A DNA stretch of 64,000 bases from Candidatus Desulfosporosinus nitrosoreducens (GCF_030954495.1 NZ_JAVHUW010000065.1:186001-250000), one strand, 5' to 3'; counted from the first letter of the stretch, positions 1-8,518 are shown. Notes: a model not told the origin generated them from the sequence alone. Made by a program: numbers and translations.

Positions 1-168
1 AAGTTCAATACTTTGGCTGCATTCTTGTACATCACTTTTTCGAGAACATCAGGGTTTGAAAGGAAGCTTTTCATAATTCTTTAGGGCTGCTTTGAAGTCT
101 ACAAAAGGGTGGGCGCTGGCATAGAGAACTTTATCACTAATAATTGTGTTGGCCGCTTTTATAAGTAC
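1..168 (-). pseudogene. amidohydrolase-family C-terminal relic, frameshifted
   Basis: On the minus strand the translation ends with segments typical of the amidohydrolase 2 (PF04909) C-terminus: KAANTIISDKVLYASAHPF, then FKAALKNYEKLPFKP. It then continues in a second frame as DVLEKVMYKNAAKVLN. The two parts join at a run of three G on the plus strand near 52-54, where one base too many moves the frame into a stop. The fragment runs off the left edge, and no amidohydrolase sequence is visible to the right of about 168. Family assignment is from motif memory; the frameshift is seen directly. Confidence 0.55.
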
Positions 169-246
169 GTTGCAGCTAGACAACAGGCGTTGCGTGATCG
201 CAACGTCTGTAAACGTTGTAAAGACTTTACCTTAAAGAAATATTAA
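166..246 (+). other. possible C-terminal gene tail with a Cys-x2-Cys pair
   Basis: An open frame on the plus strand ends in RDRNVCKRCKDFTLKKY and a TAA stop. It has no start codon or ribosome binding site and overlaps the edge of the amidohydrolase relic, so it looks like the end of another broken gene. I do not recognise the family. Confidence 0.2.
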
Positions 247-345
247 GCTACTCAGTTGGATTGCTCTGTTGCAGTACTGCACAGAGAGCAATTGAAATAT
301 TCTACTATCTTGAAAAATTCATTGATATTTGAGCCTCTCCAAGCC

Positions 346-362
346 TGGCATGGTTTTTGCAT
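346..362 (+). promoter_or_regulatory. sigma-54 type -24/-12 promoter
   Basis: TGGCATGGTTTTTGCAT matches the sigma-54 consensus TGGCAC-N5-TTGCA, with GG and GC exactly ten bases apart. It lies about 150 bp upstream of the MFS transporter and points towards it. An activator binding further upstream would be expected, but no enhancer-binding protein gene is in the window. Confidence 0.6.
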
Positions 363-510
363 CCATAGGAAGATACAAACATACGATTAACTTTTTCTAT
401 ATCAAGAGGATCAAAAGCTAGTCAGGTGTTGTTAGGCCAAGAAAACAGGGGGTGAATTTGCAAGATAATGTGCGTGTGATCACAAGAGTTAATTTAATGG
501 AGGTAAGTAT

Positions 511-1830
511 ATGAGTGACAATAATGCTGCAATTAGGCGAGTAGCGCTCTCTAGTATCATTGGTGCAACCATTGAATGGTATGATTTCTTTTTATATGGT
601 GTTGTCGCTGGACTCGTATTCAACAGGCTGTATTTTCCTACAGGAGACTTAATGGTTTCTACGATGCTTGCCTATGTGACCTTTGCTGTGGGATTTGTAG
701 CACGTCCTATTGGGGGTATTCTTTTTGGACACTTTGGAGATAAAATTGGCCGCAAAAGCATGCTTGTCTTAACAATGATCATTATGGGTCTTTCTACTGT
801 ACTGGTTGCCATAATTCCAACCTATGCTCAGATTGGACTCTGGGCTCCGATTTCCCTGTTGTTACTTAGGGTAATACAAGGGATTGGCTTGGGTGGAGAA
901 TGGGGCGGTTCAGTGCTCATGGTTTATGAGTATGCGCCGGAATCCAAGCGGGGGTTCTATGCAAGCTTGCCACAAATCGGCCTCTCGATTGGACTTTGCT
1001 TATCTTCAGGGGTTGTTGGCTTATTGTCCTTTTTCTCGACTGATGCTCAGTTCATGGTATGGGGATGGCGAGTTGCCTTTGGTATCAGTATTGTGCTGGT
1101 CGCTGTAGGATCGTGGGTCCGTACACATATTGTCGAGACTCCGGAGTTCCGAATGGTAAAAGAGAAGAAAAGCGAGGCCAAGATTCCATTTTTGGAAATG
1201 TGGCACACTCATACTGGCAACATTCTTGCAGGTATGGGTGCCAGGTACATTGATGGAGTTTTCTTTAATATCTTTGGCGTTTTCTCAATCACGTATCTGA
1301 CGCAAACGATTAAGATCGACCGCACTCAGGCCTTGCTGAGTGTTACGATAGCTGCTGTTGTAATGTGCTTTTTTATTCCGTTTTTCGGCCATATTTCTGA
1401 TCGAATGGGCAGAACAAAGGTTTATACGATTGCTAGTTTTCTTTGTGGTATTGTAGCCTTTCCAGCGTTTTGGCTTATGGGGCACGGCGGGGGGAGTAAT
1501 ACAATCCTCTGGTTATCCCTTATCATTCCCTTTGGGATTTTTTACGCAGCTGTATATGGACCAGAGGCAGCCCTGTTCTCCGAACTGTTTGAAGCCAAAG
1601 TACGTTATACGGGTGTCTCCTTTGTTTATCAGTTCTCAGGAATCTTCGCGAGTGGCATTACCCCGATCGTTGCCACGGCATTATTGAAATATGGAAATGG
1701 GGGTCCAAAATATCTGTGTGCCTACGTTCTTTTTGCAGGTGTGATCAGTGCACTTTCCGCCTGGTGGATTGGCAAAAATAAGAAGAGAAGGGAAACAAAC
1801 GTTAACTGGCAGCTCGAAAGTGGCCATTAG
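511..1830 (+). CDS. MFS metabolite:proton symporter (MHS-type)
   Basis: This 439-residue inner-membrane carrier has the twelve-helix layout of the major facilitator superfamily. It begins with the IIGATIEWYDFFLYG segment typical of the metabolite:H+ symporter subfamily (ShiA/ProP/KgtP relatives). The MFS signature between helices 2 and 3 is visible as GHFGDKIGRKSML near residues 71-83, and a second, weaker copy (GHISDRMGRTK) follows in the C-terminal half. GGAGG lies nine bases before the ATG. It stands alone behind a sigma-54 promoter, and the genes around it are decayed, so its former partners may have included the glycyl radical enzyme just downstream. The substrate is unknown; an organic acid is most likely for this subfamily. 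Confidence 0.85.
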   Translation: MSDNNAAIRRVALSSIIGATIEWYDFFLYGVVAGLVFNRLYFPTGDLMVSTMLAYVTFAVGFVARPIGGILFGHFGDKIGRKSMLVLTMIIMGLSTVLVAIIPTYAQIGLWAPISLLLLRVIQGIGLGGEWGGSVLMVYEYAPESKRGFYASLPQIGLSIGLCLSSGVVGLLSFFSTDAQFMVWGWRVAFGISIVLVAVGSWVRTHIVETPEFRMVKEKKSEAKIPFLEMWHTHTGNILAGMGARYIDGVFFNIFGVFSITYLTQTIKIDRTQALLSVTIAAVVMCFFIPFFGHISDRMGRTKVYTIASFLCGIVAFPAFWLMGHGGGSNTILWLSLIIPFGIFYAAVYGPEAALFSELFEAKVRYTGVSFVYQFSGIFASGITPIVATALLKYGNGGPKYLCAYVLFAGVISALSAWWIGKNKKRRETNVNWQLESGH

Positions 1831-1954
1831 GTAAATTAGTTCTAGGATAGTTTTGCTCGCCTGCAGTTCGCTATGATTTGAGGAGGCAAGCAATAGGATA
1901 TTAATCATTTAAATTTTATCCGGGCTTGGTGCGATTTAAAATTGTAGCATATAC

Positions 1955-2116
1955 AATTTAATTGTTAACAGAGAAACACTGCTTGCCGCTAAAAAGGACC
2001 CTGCAAAATACCGTGGCCTGATCGTACGGATTGCCGGATATAGTGCTTACTTCGTCGAATTGTCCCCGGATTTACAAGATGATATCATCGCTAGAACGGA
2101 GCACAGTGCAATCTAA
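1955..2116 (+). pseudogene. glycyl radical enzyme, C-terminal relic
   Basis: An open stretch with no start encodes the glycyl-radical domain of a pyruvate-formate-lyase-like enzyme. It reads NRETLLAAKKDPAKYRGL, then IVRIAGYSAYFVELSP, LQDDIIARTEH and a stop. The RxxGYSAYF segment carries the glycine that becomes the radical. The remaining several hundred residues are missing; only about 50 codons survive. The remnant is followed at once by a degraded activase, the usual neighbour of this enzyme class, so a whole two-gene module appears to have been lost. Confidence 0.75.
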
Positions 2117-2170
2117 CTACAATGAATGTAAGCCCTGCTTTCCTAAGCAGGACTTACATTCATTGTAGTT
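2115..2170. terminator. 26-bp stem hairpin after the glycyl radical relic
   Basis: Two 26-base arms (2115-2140 and 2145-2170) around a TCCT loop pair with a single mismatch. The left arm begins at the stop codon of the glycyl radical relic. No T-tract follows, so termination is unproven; it could also be a REP-like or mobile-element palindrome. Confidence 0.5.
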
Positions 2171-2181
2171 TAGAAGCAACT

Positions 2182-2491
2182 ATGGGAGAAACAATGCTAT
2201 TAGATAAAAAAAGCTATAGATACGTGTTTAATATTCAACACTATTCGGTTCATGATGGGAGCAATCAGGTAAGATCAAACTGAAAATAACAAAATATCAA
2301 TTGATCGTCAATTGTGTAAAGAATGTTTGCTCTGTGCGGAGGTATGTCCTTCTAAAGTGCTTGAAATCTTTGATAAACAGACAAGTGTTGAGGATATTAT
2401 TCAAGCGGTAGAAAAACATCTTAATTGTATATACTACAATTGTCTTCTTATTGCCATTGAGATTAAAGAGAAAGTTAAGGGAGCCCTATGA
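2182..2491 (+). pseudogene. glycyl radical enzyme activase, internally deleted
   Basis: The first part (from ATG 2182 or 2194) reads YRYVFNIQHYSVHDG, the N-terminus of glycyl-radical activases, which precedes the radical-SAM CxxxCxxC motif. A TGA follows and the radical-SAM motif is gone. A second frame then gives ISIDRQLCKECLLCAEVCPS and TSVEDIIQAVEKH. This is the ferredoxin insert and the following helix of the same family. The SAM barrel is missing. The last stop overlaps the ATG of the next gene. Confidence 0.7.
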
Positions 2492-3312
2492 ATGATTTAA
2501 AGTTCAAGGCTTTTGCGGTAACTAATGAAATCGATCTTAATAAGATTGCCGTAGAATGCAACATCAGGAAAAAGTATACCTGGGAGGAGCCTCTTCTTCT
2601 TCAGGAGCAGGTGCTTAGAACAATTATCGGAGAAGAACCGGGAGACGATGAGAAGATCCTGGTATTTTCCTTTGGCAGTATTGTTTTTATCAACTCGGCC
2701 CAACAGCATATTGAAGCTTTGCTGCGTTATTTGAAAAATATAAAATCCGATATTGAAATCGGACGTTATGAAAGGTTTCAGGAAGACTATGTACTTCATC
2801 CGGTTGAGGGCGAAGACGTCGAGTTTACTGATCGCTACGTTCAGATTCCTAATATGGCCTTGTTTCACCCGCAGCTTATTTCCATCGTGATTGCCAAATC
2901 AGTAGCCCTTGAAAGAATAGAAGAGCAACTGGGCAAAATTCTTGATGATATTGAGAGCAAAATTGACAACCTGGAAAAAGGCAAATTAAATATCGGCAAT
3001 AAAGAACTTGCCAAAACGACTTCGAGGATTGTCAGGCATGAATACAATACCATTGCCTATATCATGATTCTGGACAAGCCCGACATTACCTGGATTAACA
3101 GTGATGCCGCAGAGTTCTACGAAAAGATGTCAGAGTTTTTCGAGCTGAATGACCGCTACGAGGTGATAAAAAGCAAAACTGAAATCCTCAAAAGTATTAT
3201 CGACGGGTTTGCATCCATAAGCCATTCCATACGCGGATTGTTTGTTGAGTGGGTGATTGTTCTGCTGATTGTGATTGAATTGGTGCTTATGGTGCTTGAC
3301 TTAATCAAGTAA
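2488..3312 (+). CDS. DUF155 (RMD1/YagE-like) membrane-anchored protein, copy 1
   Basis: This 274-residue protein resembles the RMD1/DUF155 family (PF02582), known in yeast as Rmd1/Rmd8 and in bacteria as YagE-like proteins of unknown biochemical role. The family block ends with the segment FYEKMSEFFELNDRYEVIKS near residues 212-231. A single hydrophobic helix at about residues 245-272 forms the C-terminal anchor. GGGAG precedes the ATG by about six bases. A paralogue of nearly the same length follows 17 bp downstream, so the two probably form a co-transcribed pair and may assemble together at the membrane. Function is unknown; family assignment is from the C-terminal motif and length. Confidence 0.75.
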   Translation: MNDLKFKAFAVTNEIDLNKIAVECNIRKKYTWEEPLLLQEQVLRTIIGEEPGDDEKILVFSFGSIVFINSAQQHIEALLRYLKNIKSDIEIGRYERFQEDYVLHPVEGEDVEFTDRYVQIPNMALFHPQLISIVIAKSVALERIEEQLGKILDDIESKIDNLEKGKLNIGNKELAKTTSRIVRHEYNTIAYIMILDKPDITWINSDAAEFYEKMSEFFELNDRYEVIKSKTEILKSIIDGFASISHSIRGLFVEWVIVLLIVIELVLMVLDLIK

Positions 3313-3329
3313 AGACGGGTGCAGGCAGT

Positions 3330-4142
3330 ATGGAAAAAATAATGCTCAATACCTATAAAGTTTCAGCAAGGTTGCCTCTGGCGCGGGTCGCCTCATTTAT
3401 TGACCTCGGGAAGGACGCAGGCCGGAGGGAGTATCTTAAATTTGAAGGAGCGGACGTTGAGAAGATCCTGAAATATGCCTCAGCCGACAAGGCGGTGTAT
3501 CTATATAAATACGGCTGTATTACCTTCTTGAACTTCACTCAAGACGAGATCTCTATTTTTTGTGACTATTTGGGGACGCTGTTCATTGATTTGGATTATG
3601 AATCACTTTCTAAATTTAATGAGAGCCATGAGATGATCCTTGCGAGGGATGGTTATGTAAACCTGTGGGAAGGTGATGCGGAAAAGTTTCCTTACCGGCA
3701 GCACGTAGATGATATAGCGGCAACGATTTTGGCAAAGTCCACCGAGCTTTACAAGATTGAAACCGAGCTTTCCGAGGTTTTAGATGAAGCGGGTACGTTT
3801 ATCATTCGGCTGAATAAAGGATATTTGAGGGCAAACAGCAAAAAGGTGGCTGCAACTCTGGCCCAAAGTATCCGCTTTAAATACAGGAGCCTGGAGAGCG
3901 TAAGACTTCTGGGCAGACCCTCAGAGTTTAAAAAGACCATCGAATCGCGACAAATCTTTGATAAAATGAGCGAGTATTTTGAGCTTAAGGAACGATATGC
4001 CGTTTTATTAAATCAAATGGATATTTTGGACTCCATAACGGGAGAGTACTTGAGTTTTGGCAGCAAACAGTCGGAGAGAAGGCTTTTGCTGTTTGAAATA
4101 TTGCTTCTGGCCAGCTTTCCGCTTCTGCACCTTTTGAGATAA
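3330..4142 (+). CDS. DUF155 (RMD1/YagE-like) membrane-anchored protein, copy 2
   Basis: This 270-residue paralogue of the preceding gene keeps the same architecture. A variable N-terminal region is followed by the family core ending in IFDKMSEYFELKERYAVLLN, and by a short hydrophobic C-terminal segment at about residues 252-269. The two copies share length, the position of the FDKMSE/FYEKMSE motif and the terminal anchor, but differ over most of their sequence, so the duplication is old. Spacing of 17 bp implies one transcript. A hairpin with a T-run directly downstream closes the unit. Function is unknown. Confidence 0.75.
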   Translation: MEKIMLNTYKVSARLPLARVASFIDLGKDAGRREYLKFEGADVEKILKYASADKAVYLYKYGCITFLNFTQDEISIFCDYLGTLFIDLDYESLSKFNESHEMILARDGYVNLWEGDAEKFPYRQHVDDIAATILAKSTELYKIETELSEVLDEAGTFIIRLNKGYLRANSKKVAATLAQSIRFKYRSLESVRLLGRPSEFKKTIESRQIFDKMSEYFELKERYAVLLNQMDILDSITGEYLSFGSKQSERRLLLFEILLLASFPLLHLLR

Positions 4143-4172
4143 AGATCGGTCAACAAGGGAGGGGCACCTCAA

Positions 4173-4200
4173 GGAGGGCAGCTTAGCTGTCCTTTTTTCT
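4173..4200 (+). terminator. rho-independent terminator after the DUF155 pair
   Basis: GGGCAGC and GCTGTCC pair around TTA with one G-T wobble and are followed by a run of six T. The rest of the gap up to the next gene (4201-4445) holds nothing I can identify. Confidence 0.75.
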
Positions 4201-4445
4201 TTAAGCAATAGACAATAGGTCAGGACATTCCTGTGTGCCTGAATCGAGGCGGAATGGGCCTGCTTTTTTATTCTTTTTACGGAAATGAGTATCAGCCCGG
4301 AGGAAATATTGCTGAGCATGAAGAACACTTGCAGTAAAGAAGCGAATGTTTTCTGAATCCAAGGGAAAAACGAAGGCTAACTGGCCTGTAGAAAGGAGCA
4401 AGAGCAATTACTTTTGCGCTTGAAGCGGAGGTAAGCTCGGTTTTT

Positions 4446-5789
4446 ATGAAAAGTCTTATACAAGGACAAAAGGTTAAAATTTCGGATTACATAACAGAAC
4501 AAGAAATCGAGATCGTTGTCGGAATCAACTCGTCAATGGCTATAGATATTAGCTGCTTTGGCCTTGATGAGAAAAAGCAGCTTGCAGATGATCGGTATAT
4601 GATCTTTTACAATCAAATGAATGCCCCTGAGGGTTCTATGCAATTGCTTGAAACTGGTAATGGCAAGGCGCGGTTTAAAGTTAACTTAAATAAGGTCCCA
4701 AGTTTTATTAAAAGTCTGGTATTTACGGCTGCGATCGACGGCGAGGGCCTGATGTCCCAAATATCCGGCGGATTTATTTCCTTTGGCGATGAGAAGGGCG
4801 AGGGGCTAAGATATGATTTTGCTCCTTCAAATTTTAAGATGGAACGAGCCGTCATTATATCTGAACTATATTTTAAGGACTTGTGGCGTCTCGGTGCCGT
4901 GGGCAGTGGATTTGACGGCGGACTCAGCGCTCTCCTCAAGCATTTTGGAGGGGAGGAAGCGAAAAGCCAGGAACCGTCCTTGAATCAGACACAGGCCCCC
5001 GGACTTCCTGCTGCGGAGGTGGCCCCAACACCTAAGAAAATCAACTTAGAGAAAAAAATGGAGCAAAAAGCCCCCACTATTTTGTCCTTGGCGAAAAAGG
5101 CAACGATATCCCTCAAAAAGGTCGGACTGGAAAGCCACTGTGCTAAGGTTGCTCTGTGCCTGGATATTTCCGGTTCTATGAGTCCTCTATATAGCAGTGG
5201 TAAAATGCAGGCCTTTGCTGAGAAAATACTTGCTTTAGGCTGCAGATTTGACGATGACGGCGCTATCGATTTGTTCCTCTTCGGCAAGCAGGCCCATAAA
5301 GCAGGAGACATGTCAATCGACAATTTTAGCGGATTTGTAGGCAGAACTTTAAAAAAATTTCCTTTAGAAGGATCAACTTATTATGGGAAAGCCATAAAAA
5401 TGATCCGGGATTTTTACTCTCCCGGATTTAAAAAAAATAATCTTCCCGTCTATGTTATGTTTGTCACCGATGGGGCAACTTTTGATCAGGACTATACCAA
5501 AAAGCAGCTTATCGAAGCATCAAGCGAACCGATATTCTGGCAGTTCATGGCTATTGGAAAGTCCAAAAAAGATGTCATAGCGAAAGGCGGGGGATTTTTT
5601 GCCAAGCTCGCTGCCGGAGATTTTCGATTCCTGGAGGAATTGGACACTATGAGCGGAAGATATATTGATAATGCCAATTTCTTTAGCGTCGAAGATCCTT
5701 CGCAAATAGCGGACGATCAGTTATATGACTTATTGATGGGCGAGTATCCAAACTGGCTGAAGGAGGCCCGGCAAAAATCAATTTTGTAG
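4446..5789 (+). CDS. TerD domain - von Willebrand A domain protein (TerF-like)
   Basis: This 447-residue cytoplasmic protein combines two domains. Residues about 1-175 look like a TerD domain (PF02342), the calcium-binding beta-sandwich of tellurite-resistance and stress operons. After a low-complexity linker rich in Pro, Ala, Gln and Lys (about 175-225), residues 235-440 form a von Willebrand A domain with a MIDAS-type DISGSMSPLY motif near residue 240 and a VTDGATFDQ segment later. The same order is found in TerF. Other ter genes (terC, terB, terD) are not next to it, so this is an orphan member, and its role in metal stress is an inference from the family. Confidence 0.8.
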   Translation: MKSLIQGQKVKISDYITEQEIEIVVGINSSMAIDISCFGLDEKKQLADDRYMIFYNQMNAPEGSMQLLETGNGKARFKVNLNKVPSFIKSLVFTAAIDGEGLMSQISGGFISFGDEKGEGLRYDFAPSNFKMERAVIISELYFKDLWRLGAVGSGFDGGLSALLKHFGGEEAKSQEPSLNQTQAPGLPAAEVAPTPKKINLEKKMEQKAPTILSLAKKATISLKKVGLESHCAKVALCLDISGSMSPLYSSGKMQAFAEKILALGCRFDDDGAIDLFLFGKQAHKAGDMSIDNFSGFVGRTLKKFPLEGSTYYGKAIKMIRDFYSPGFKKNNLPVYVMFVTDGATFDQDYTKKQLIEASSEPIFWQFMAIGKSKKDVIAKGGGFFAKLAAGDFRFLEELDTMSGRYIDNANFFSVEDPSQIADDQLYDLLMGEYPNWLKEARQKSIL

Positions 5790-5974
5790 TTATTGGGCTG
5801 AGAGCCTGAAGGCTATAGATTTGTTGATGTTCTCTCTTTCTTTTTTCGTTTTGTGTTGGATTGAATTGGACATACAACTGTCAGACCGTTTTAATATGCT
5901 CCCCTTTAGGCGACAGATTAACTGCTGAAAATCTGTTGATCTTAAAGGGGAGTATTTTTGTGGTTACTAAATTC

Positions 5975-6009
5975 AATAAATATTTATCGTTTATTGATAA
6001 ATATTTATT
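5975..6009. promoter_or_regulatory. AT-rich palindromic operator
   Basis: AATAAATATTTATC is repeated as a perfect 14-base inverted repeat around a seven-base spacer. Its right arm overlaps the -35 box of the promoter that follows, a typical repressor position. The small HTH protein two genes downstream is the nearest candidate regulator; that link is inferred. Confidence 0.6.
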
Positions 6010-6036
6010 GAAAAGCATGGAGTTTTCTTTTATACT
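6008..6036 (+). promoter_or_regulatory. sigma-A promoter for the DUF2975 operon
   Basis: TTGAAA at 6008-6013 and TATACT at 6031-6036 are separated by 17 bases. The start codon of the first gene lies about 50 bp downstream, with AAGGAGG before it. Confidence 0.65.
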
Positions 6037-6084
6037 GGTTTAAAAGGAAAGAAGAAGAGAGTCATTAAGGAGGAAGCGTGTATC

Positions 6085-6546
6085 ATGGTTATCTTGGGAG
6101 AAAGAGGTTTGTCGGGTGTTGTTAAACGGATTTTGGACTTTATTTTCCTGGGCGGACTGGGAATCTATCTCGCTCTTCCGCTGGCATTGAAGTGGTATAT
6201 GCATACTATTTATCGCACCAGCACGGAAAACTATTACTTTTTGCTAGGATTCCTCTACATAACCGGCTTGGTGTGCCTGGGACTGGTTAACGAGATGAGG
6301 AAGATATTTAAAACTCTCAACAGAAAAAACCCATTTATGGCGGACAATGTTAAAAGTCTGAACCGCGTCGGAGGGTCTTGCCTTGTGATTGCCGCCGCCT
6401 ATATACTTAAGATTTTTTTCTATAATTCGGTGTTAACGGCGATCATTGCTATGGTCTTCATCATTGCCGGGCTTTTTGCCATCGTTCTGGCGGAAGTTTT
6501 CCAACAGGCTATAGCGGTCAAGGAAGAAAATGATTTGACAGTATGA
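6085..6546 (+). CDS. DUF2975 integral membrane protein
   Basis: This 153-residue protein has four hydrophobic helices, near residues 10-35, 50-72, 95-115 and 120-145. Between helices 2 and 3 lies the loop segment MRKIFKTLNRKNPFMADN, characteristic of DUF2975 (PF11188). Genes of this family usually sit directly upstream of a short YozG-type HTH regulator, as here (7 bp gap), and the pair is thought to work together, although the function is not known. AAGGAGG precedes the ATG by about eleven bases. The gene is first in a three-gene operon behind a clear promoter and operator. Confidence 0.8.
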   Translation: MVILGERGLSGVVKRILDFIFLGGLGIYLALPLALKWYMHTIYRTSTENYYFLLGFLYITGLVCLGLVNEMRKIFKTLNRKNPFMADNVKSLNRVGGSCLVIAAAYILKIFFYNSVLTAIIAMVFIIAGLFAIVLAEVFQQAIAVKEENDLTV

Positions 6547-6553
6547 GGAAAGG

Positions 6554-6805
6554 ATGCTGGAGATGGCTATAGTTGTCAACCTGGATGTCATGATGGCAAA
6601 ACGAAAAATTAGTCTCTCGGAATTAGCAGTCAAAGTTGATATTACTTTGGCGAATCTTTCGATTTTAAAAAACAATAAGGCCAAAGCTATTCGCTTTACG
6701 ACCTTGGAGGCGATTTGCCGCGCTTTAGATTGTCAGCCTGGGGATATTTTAGAATTTATGCCGGAAGGGCAGGGAGGAGAGATGGAAGATGGATCAAATG
6801 AATAG
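6554..6805 (+). CDS. YozG-type Cro/CI-family HTH regulator
   Basis: This 83-residue protein is almost entirely one helix-turn-helix domain (HTH_26/Cro-CI). MMAKRKISLSELAVKVDIT leads into the recognition helix ITLANLSILKNNKAK, followed by IRFTTLEAICRALDCQPGDI, the standard closing helices of the family. It overlaps the next gene by 17 bp, implying coupled translation. It is the likely binder of the palindrome upstream of the operon (inferred). An alternative ATG nine bases in is possible, but the GAGG spacing favours the longer start. Confidence 0.85.
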   Translation: MLEMAIVVNLDVMMAKRKISLSELAVKVDITLANLSILKNNKAKAIRFTTLEAICRALDCQPGDILEFMPEGQGGEMEDGSNE

Positions 6806-8336
6806 TCAGGCAGCGGAGGGCCAGGGTGAGGGTTTTGCCAGGAAGAAGCAGGGCTATCTCTTGGTTTCCGCCTTAATGCTTGGTCTCCTGTTTAATGTTT
6901 TGTTCTATGGCAAAACCCTGGGGTTATCCTATCCCTTATACATAATAGCCCTATACGGCGTTTTATTTTGGAACATGCGCAATCATCACCGAGGGCACTT
7001 TAAGAGGAATCTGCTGCCGGGCATCCCGATTATCGCTCTGGCTTTTTCCTATCTGATTTACTCCAACTGGATTTTTAGTGTTTTGAATTTCCTGGTCATT
7101 CCCATACTCTTTGTGGCCCATACCCTGCTTCTGACCGCCAATAATCGGCATGAGTGGTTCAAATCCCAATTTCTGGCGGAGATAATTCATGGTGTCGTTG
7201 CCCGCCCTTTAGCGAACTGCCTCAAGCCTTTTGCTGTGATAGCCGAATTTGCCCAAAGCAGATTAAATCTGCGCAAGTTGGGAGCGGTGGGCAAGGTGCT
7301 GGCAGGTTTGCTGTTTGCGGCAGTTTTGCTTATTGTCATCGTTCCCCTCTTAGCCTCCGCAGACGATATCTTTCGCCGGCTTGTTGAGGGAATACCGAAC
7401 CTTTTCAGGGGCATCAGCCTGGGGGAATTTGTGCCAAGGCTGCTGATTGTGGCTGCAGTTACCTGCCTGATCTTCAGCTACCTTTGGAGCCTGTTTAATG
7501 CCGGGACAAAGTCCAAGGAGGCGGTTTCAAACTCCGGCAGCCTGACGGCCGGGAGGGCTTTTTTAGATCCGCTGACTGTCTCCACCATGCTGGTATTGCT
7601 TGACTTGCTTTATGCCTTTTTTATAGCCATTCAGTTTTCCTATCTCTTTGGCAGCTTGAAATACGGTCTTCCACAAAATTTCACCTATGCACAATATGCC
7701 AGGAAAGGTTTCTTCGAATTGGTTGTCATCACCTTAATCAATCTGATCGTTGTGCTGGGAACTATGAGGTATGTTAAAGTGTCGGGGAGCAGGCTGAATA
7801 AGGTCGTAAACGTTTTAAACAGCGCTTTGGTGGTCAGCACTTTCGTCATCCTGTTATCCGCTCATGTCAGAATGTCCTTGTACGAAGCGGTATACGGTTT
7901 CACCTATCTGAGAGTGTTAACCCATGCTTTCATGGGCTACCTGTTTCTGCTGCTTCTGGTTACTTTGGGCAAAATATGGCGCCCAACCGTTCCTTTGCTT
8001 AAATTCTACATCGTCATCTCCTTAGCCGCCTATACGCTGCTTAATTATGTTAATGTAGACAGCATTATTGTTAAAAATAATATTGACCGTTACAATAAGG
8101 GAAATCCTATTGATATTCTCTATTTGACAAGGCTTTCCTACGACGTCGTCCCTATGCTGGCGGATTTCGCCCAAAATACGCCGGATCAAATGCTGGCCGG
8201 CCAGCTGGAGAAGGAGCTTGCCGCTAAAAAGCAAGCTCTGGCAAAGGAGAATGACTGGCAGTCTTTCAACATTTCCCGGTACAGGGCTAAGAGAACTTTA
8301 GCTGAGCGGGGCTTCGATATTTCCCAAGCCGATTGA
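6789..8336 (+). CDS. DUF4173 multi-pass membrane protein
   Basis: This 515-residue protein has about ten to twelve predicted membrane helices and resembles the DUF4153/DUF4173 family (PF13777). Characteristic points are the segment YAFFIAIQFSYLFGS near residue 275-290 and the motif YARKGFFELVVITLINL soon after it. The soluble C-terminus carries the NIDRYNKG and LDxLYLxxLSYD-like segments (here IDILYLTRLSYDVVP) that recur in this family. GGGAGGAG lies a few bases before the ATG, inside the HTH gene. Function is unknown; the operon suggests a membrane sensor or transporter controlled by the HTH protein. Confidence 0.75.
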   Translation: MDQMNSQAAEGQGEGFARKKQGYLLVSALMLGLLFNVLFYGKTLGLSYPLYIIALYGVLFWNMRNHHRGHFKRNLLPGIPIIALAFSYLIYSNWIFSVLNFLVIPILFVAHTLLLTANNRHEWFKSQFLAEIIHGVVARPLANCLKPFAVIAEFAQSRLNLRKLGAVGKVLAGLLFAAVLLIVIVPLLASADDIFRRLVEGIPNLFRGISLGEFVPRLLIVAAVTCLIFSYLWSLFNAGTKSKEAVSNSGSLTAGRAFLDPLTVSTMLVLLDLLYAFFIAIQFSYLFGSLKYGLPQNFTYAQYARKGFFELVVITLINLIVVLGTMRYVKVSGSRLNKVVNVLNSALVVSTFVILLSAHVRMSLYEAVYGFTYLRVLTHAFMGYLFLLLLVTLGKIWRPTVPLLKFYIVISLAAYTLLNYVNVDSIIVKNNIDRYNKGNPIDILYLTRLSYDVVPMLADFAQNTPDQMLAGQLEKELAAKKQALAKENDWQSFNISRYRAKRTLAERGFDISQAD

Positions 8337-8486
8337 TTATTAGTTCAGTCCTTGAAAGGACAAAGTTTGAGCTGAGGCCTGAGGTACGGATGAGGTCCCT
8401 TGGAATAGTATTTTTAGCAGAACGGCAGGACCGGCAAATTCTTTGCCTGTAAAAATAAATTCCGTATTAATTTTCTGAACGATTAA

Positions 8487-8518
8487 CATGCTATAATCAA
8501 AAGTCATGCTATAATCAA
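8487..8518 (+). promoter_or_regulatory. tandem -10-like direct repeats upstream of the CooA-like gene
   Basis: CATGCTATAATCAA occurs twice, at 8487-8500 and 8505-8518, with an 18-bp period. Each copy holds a perfect TATAAT. No good -35 box is visible, so this may be a duplicated extended promoter or an activator site. It lies 77-108 bp before the chosen start of the regulator. Confidence 0.4.
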
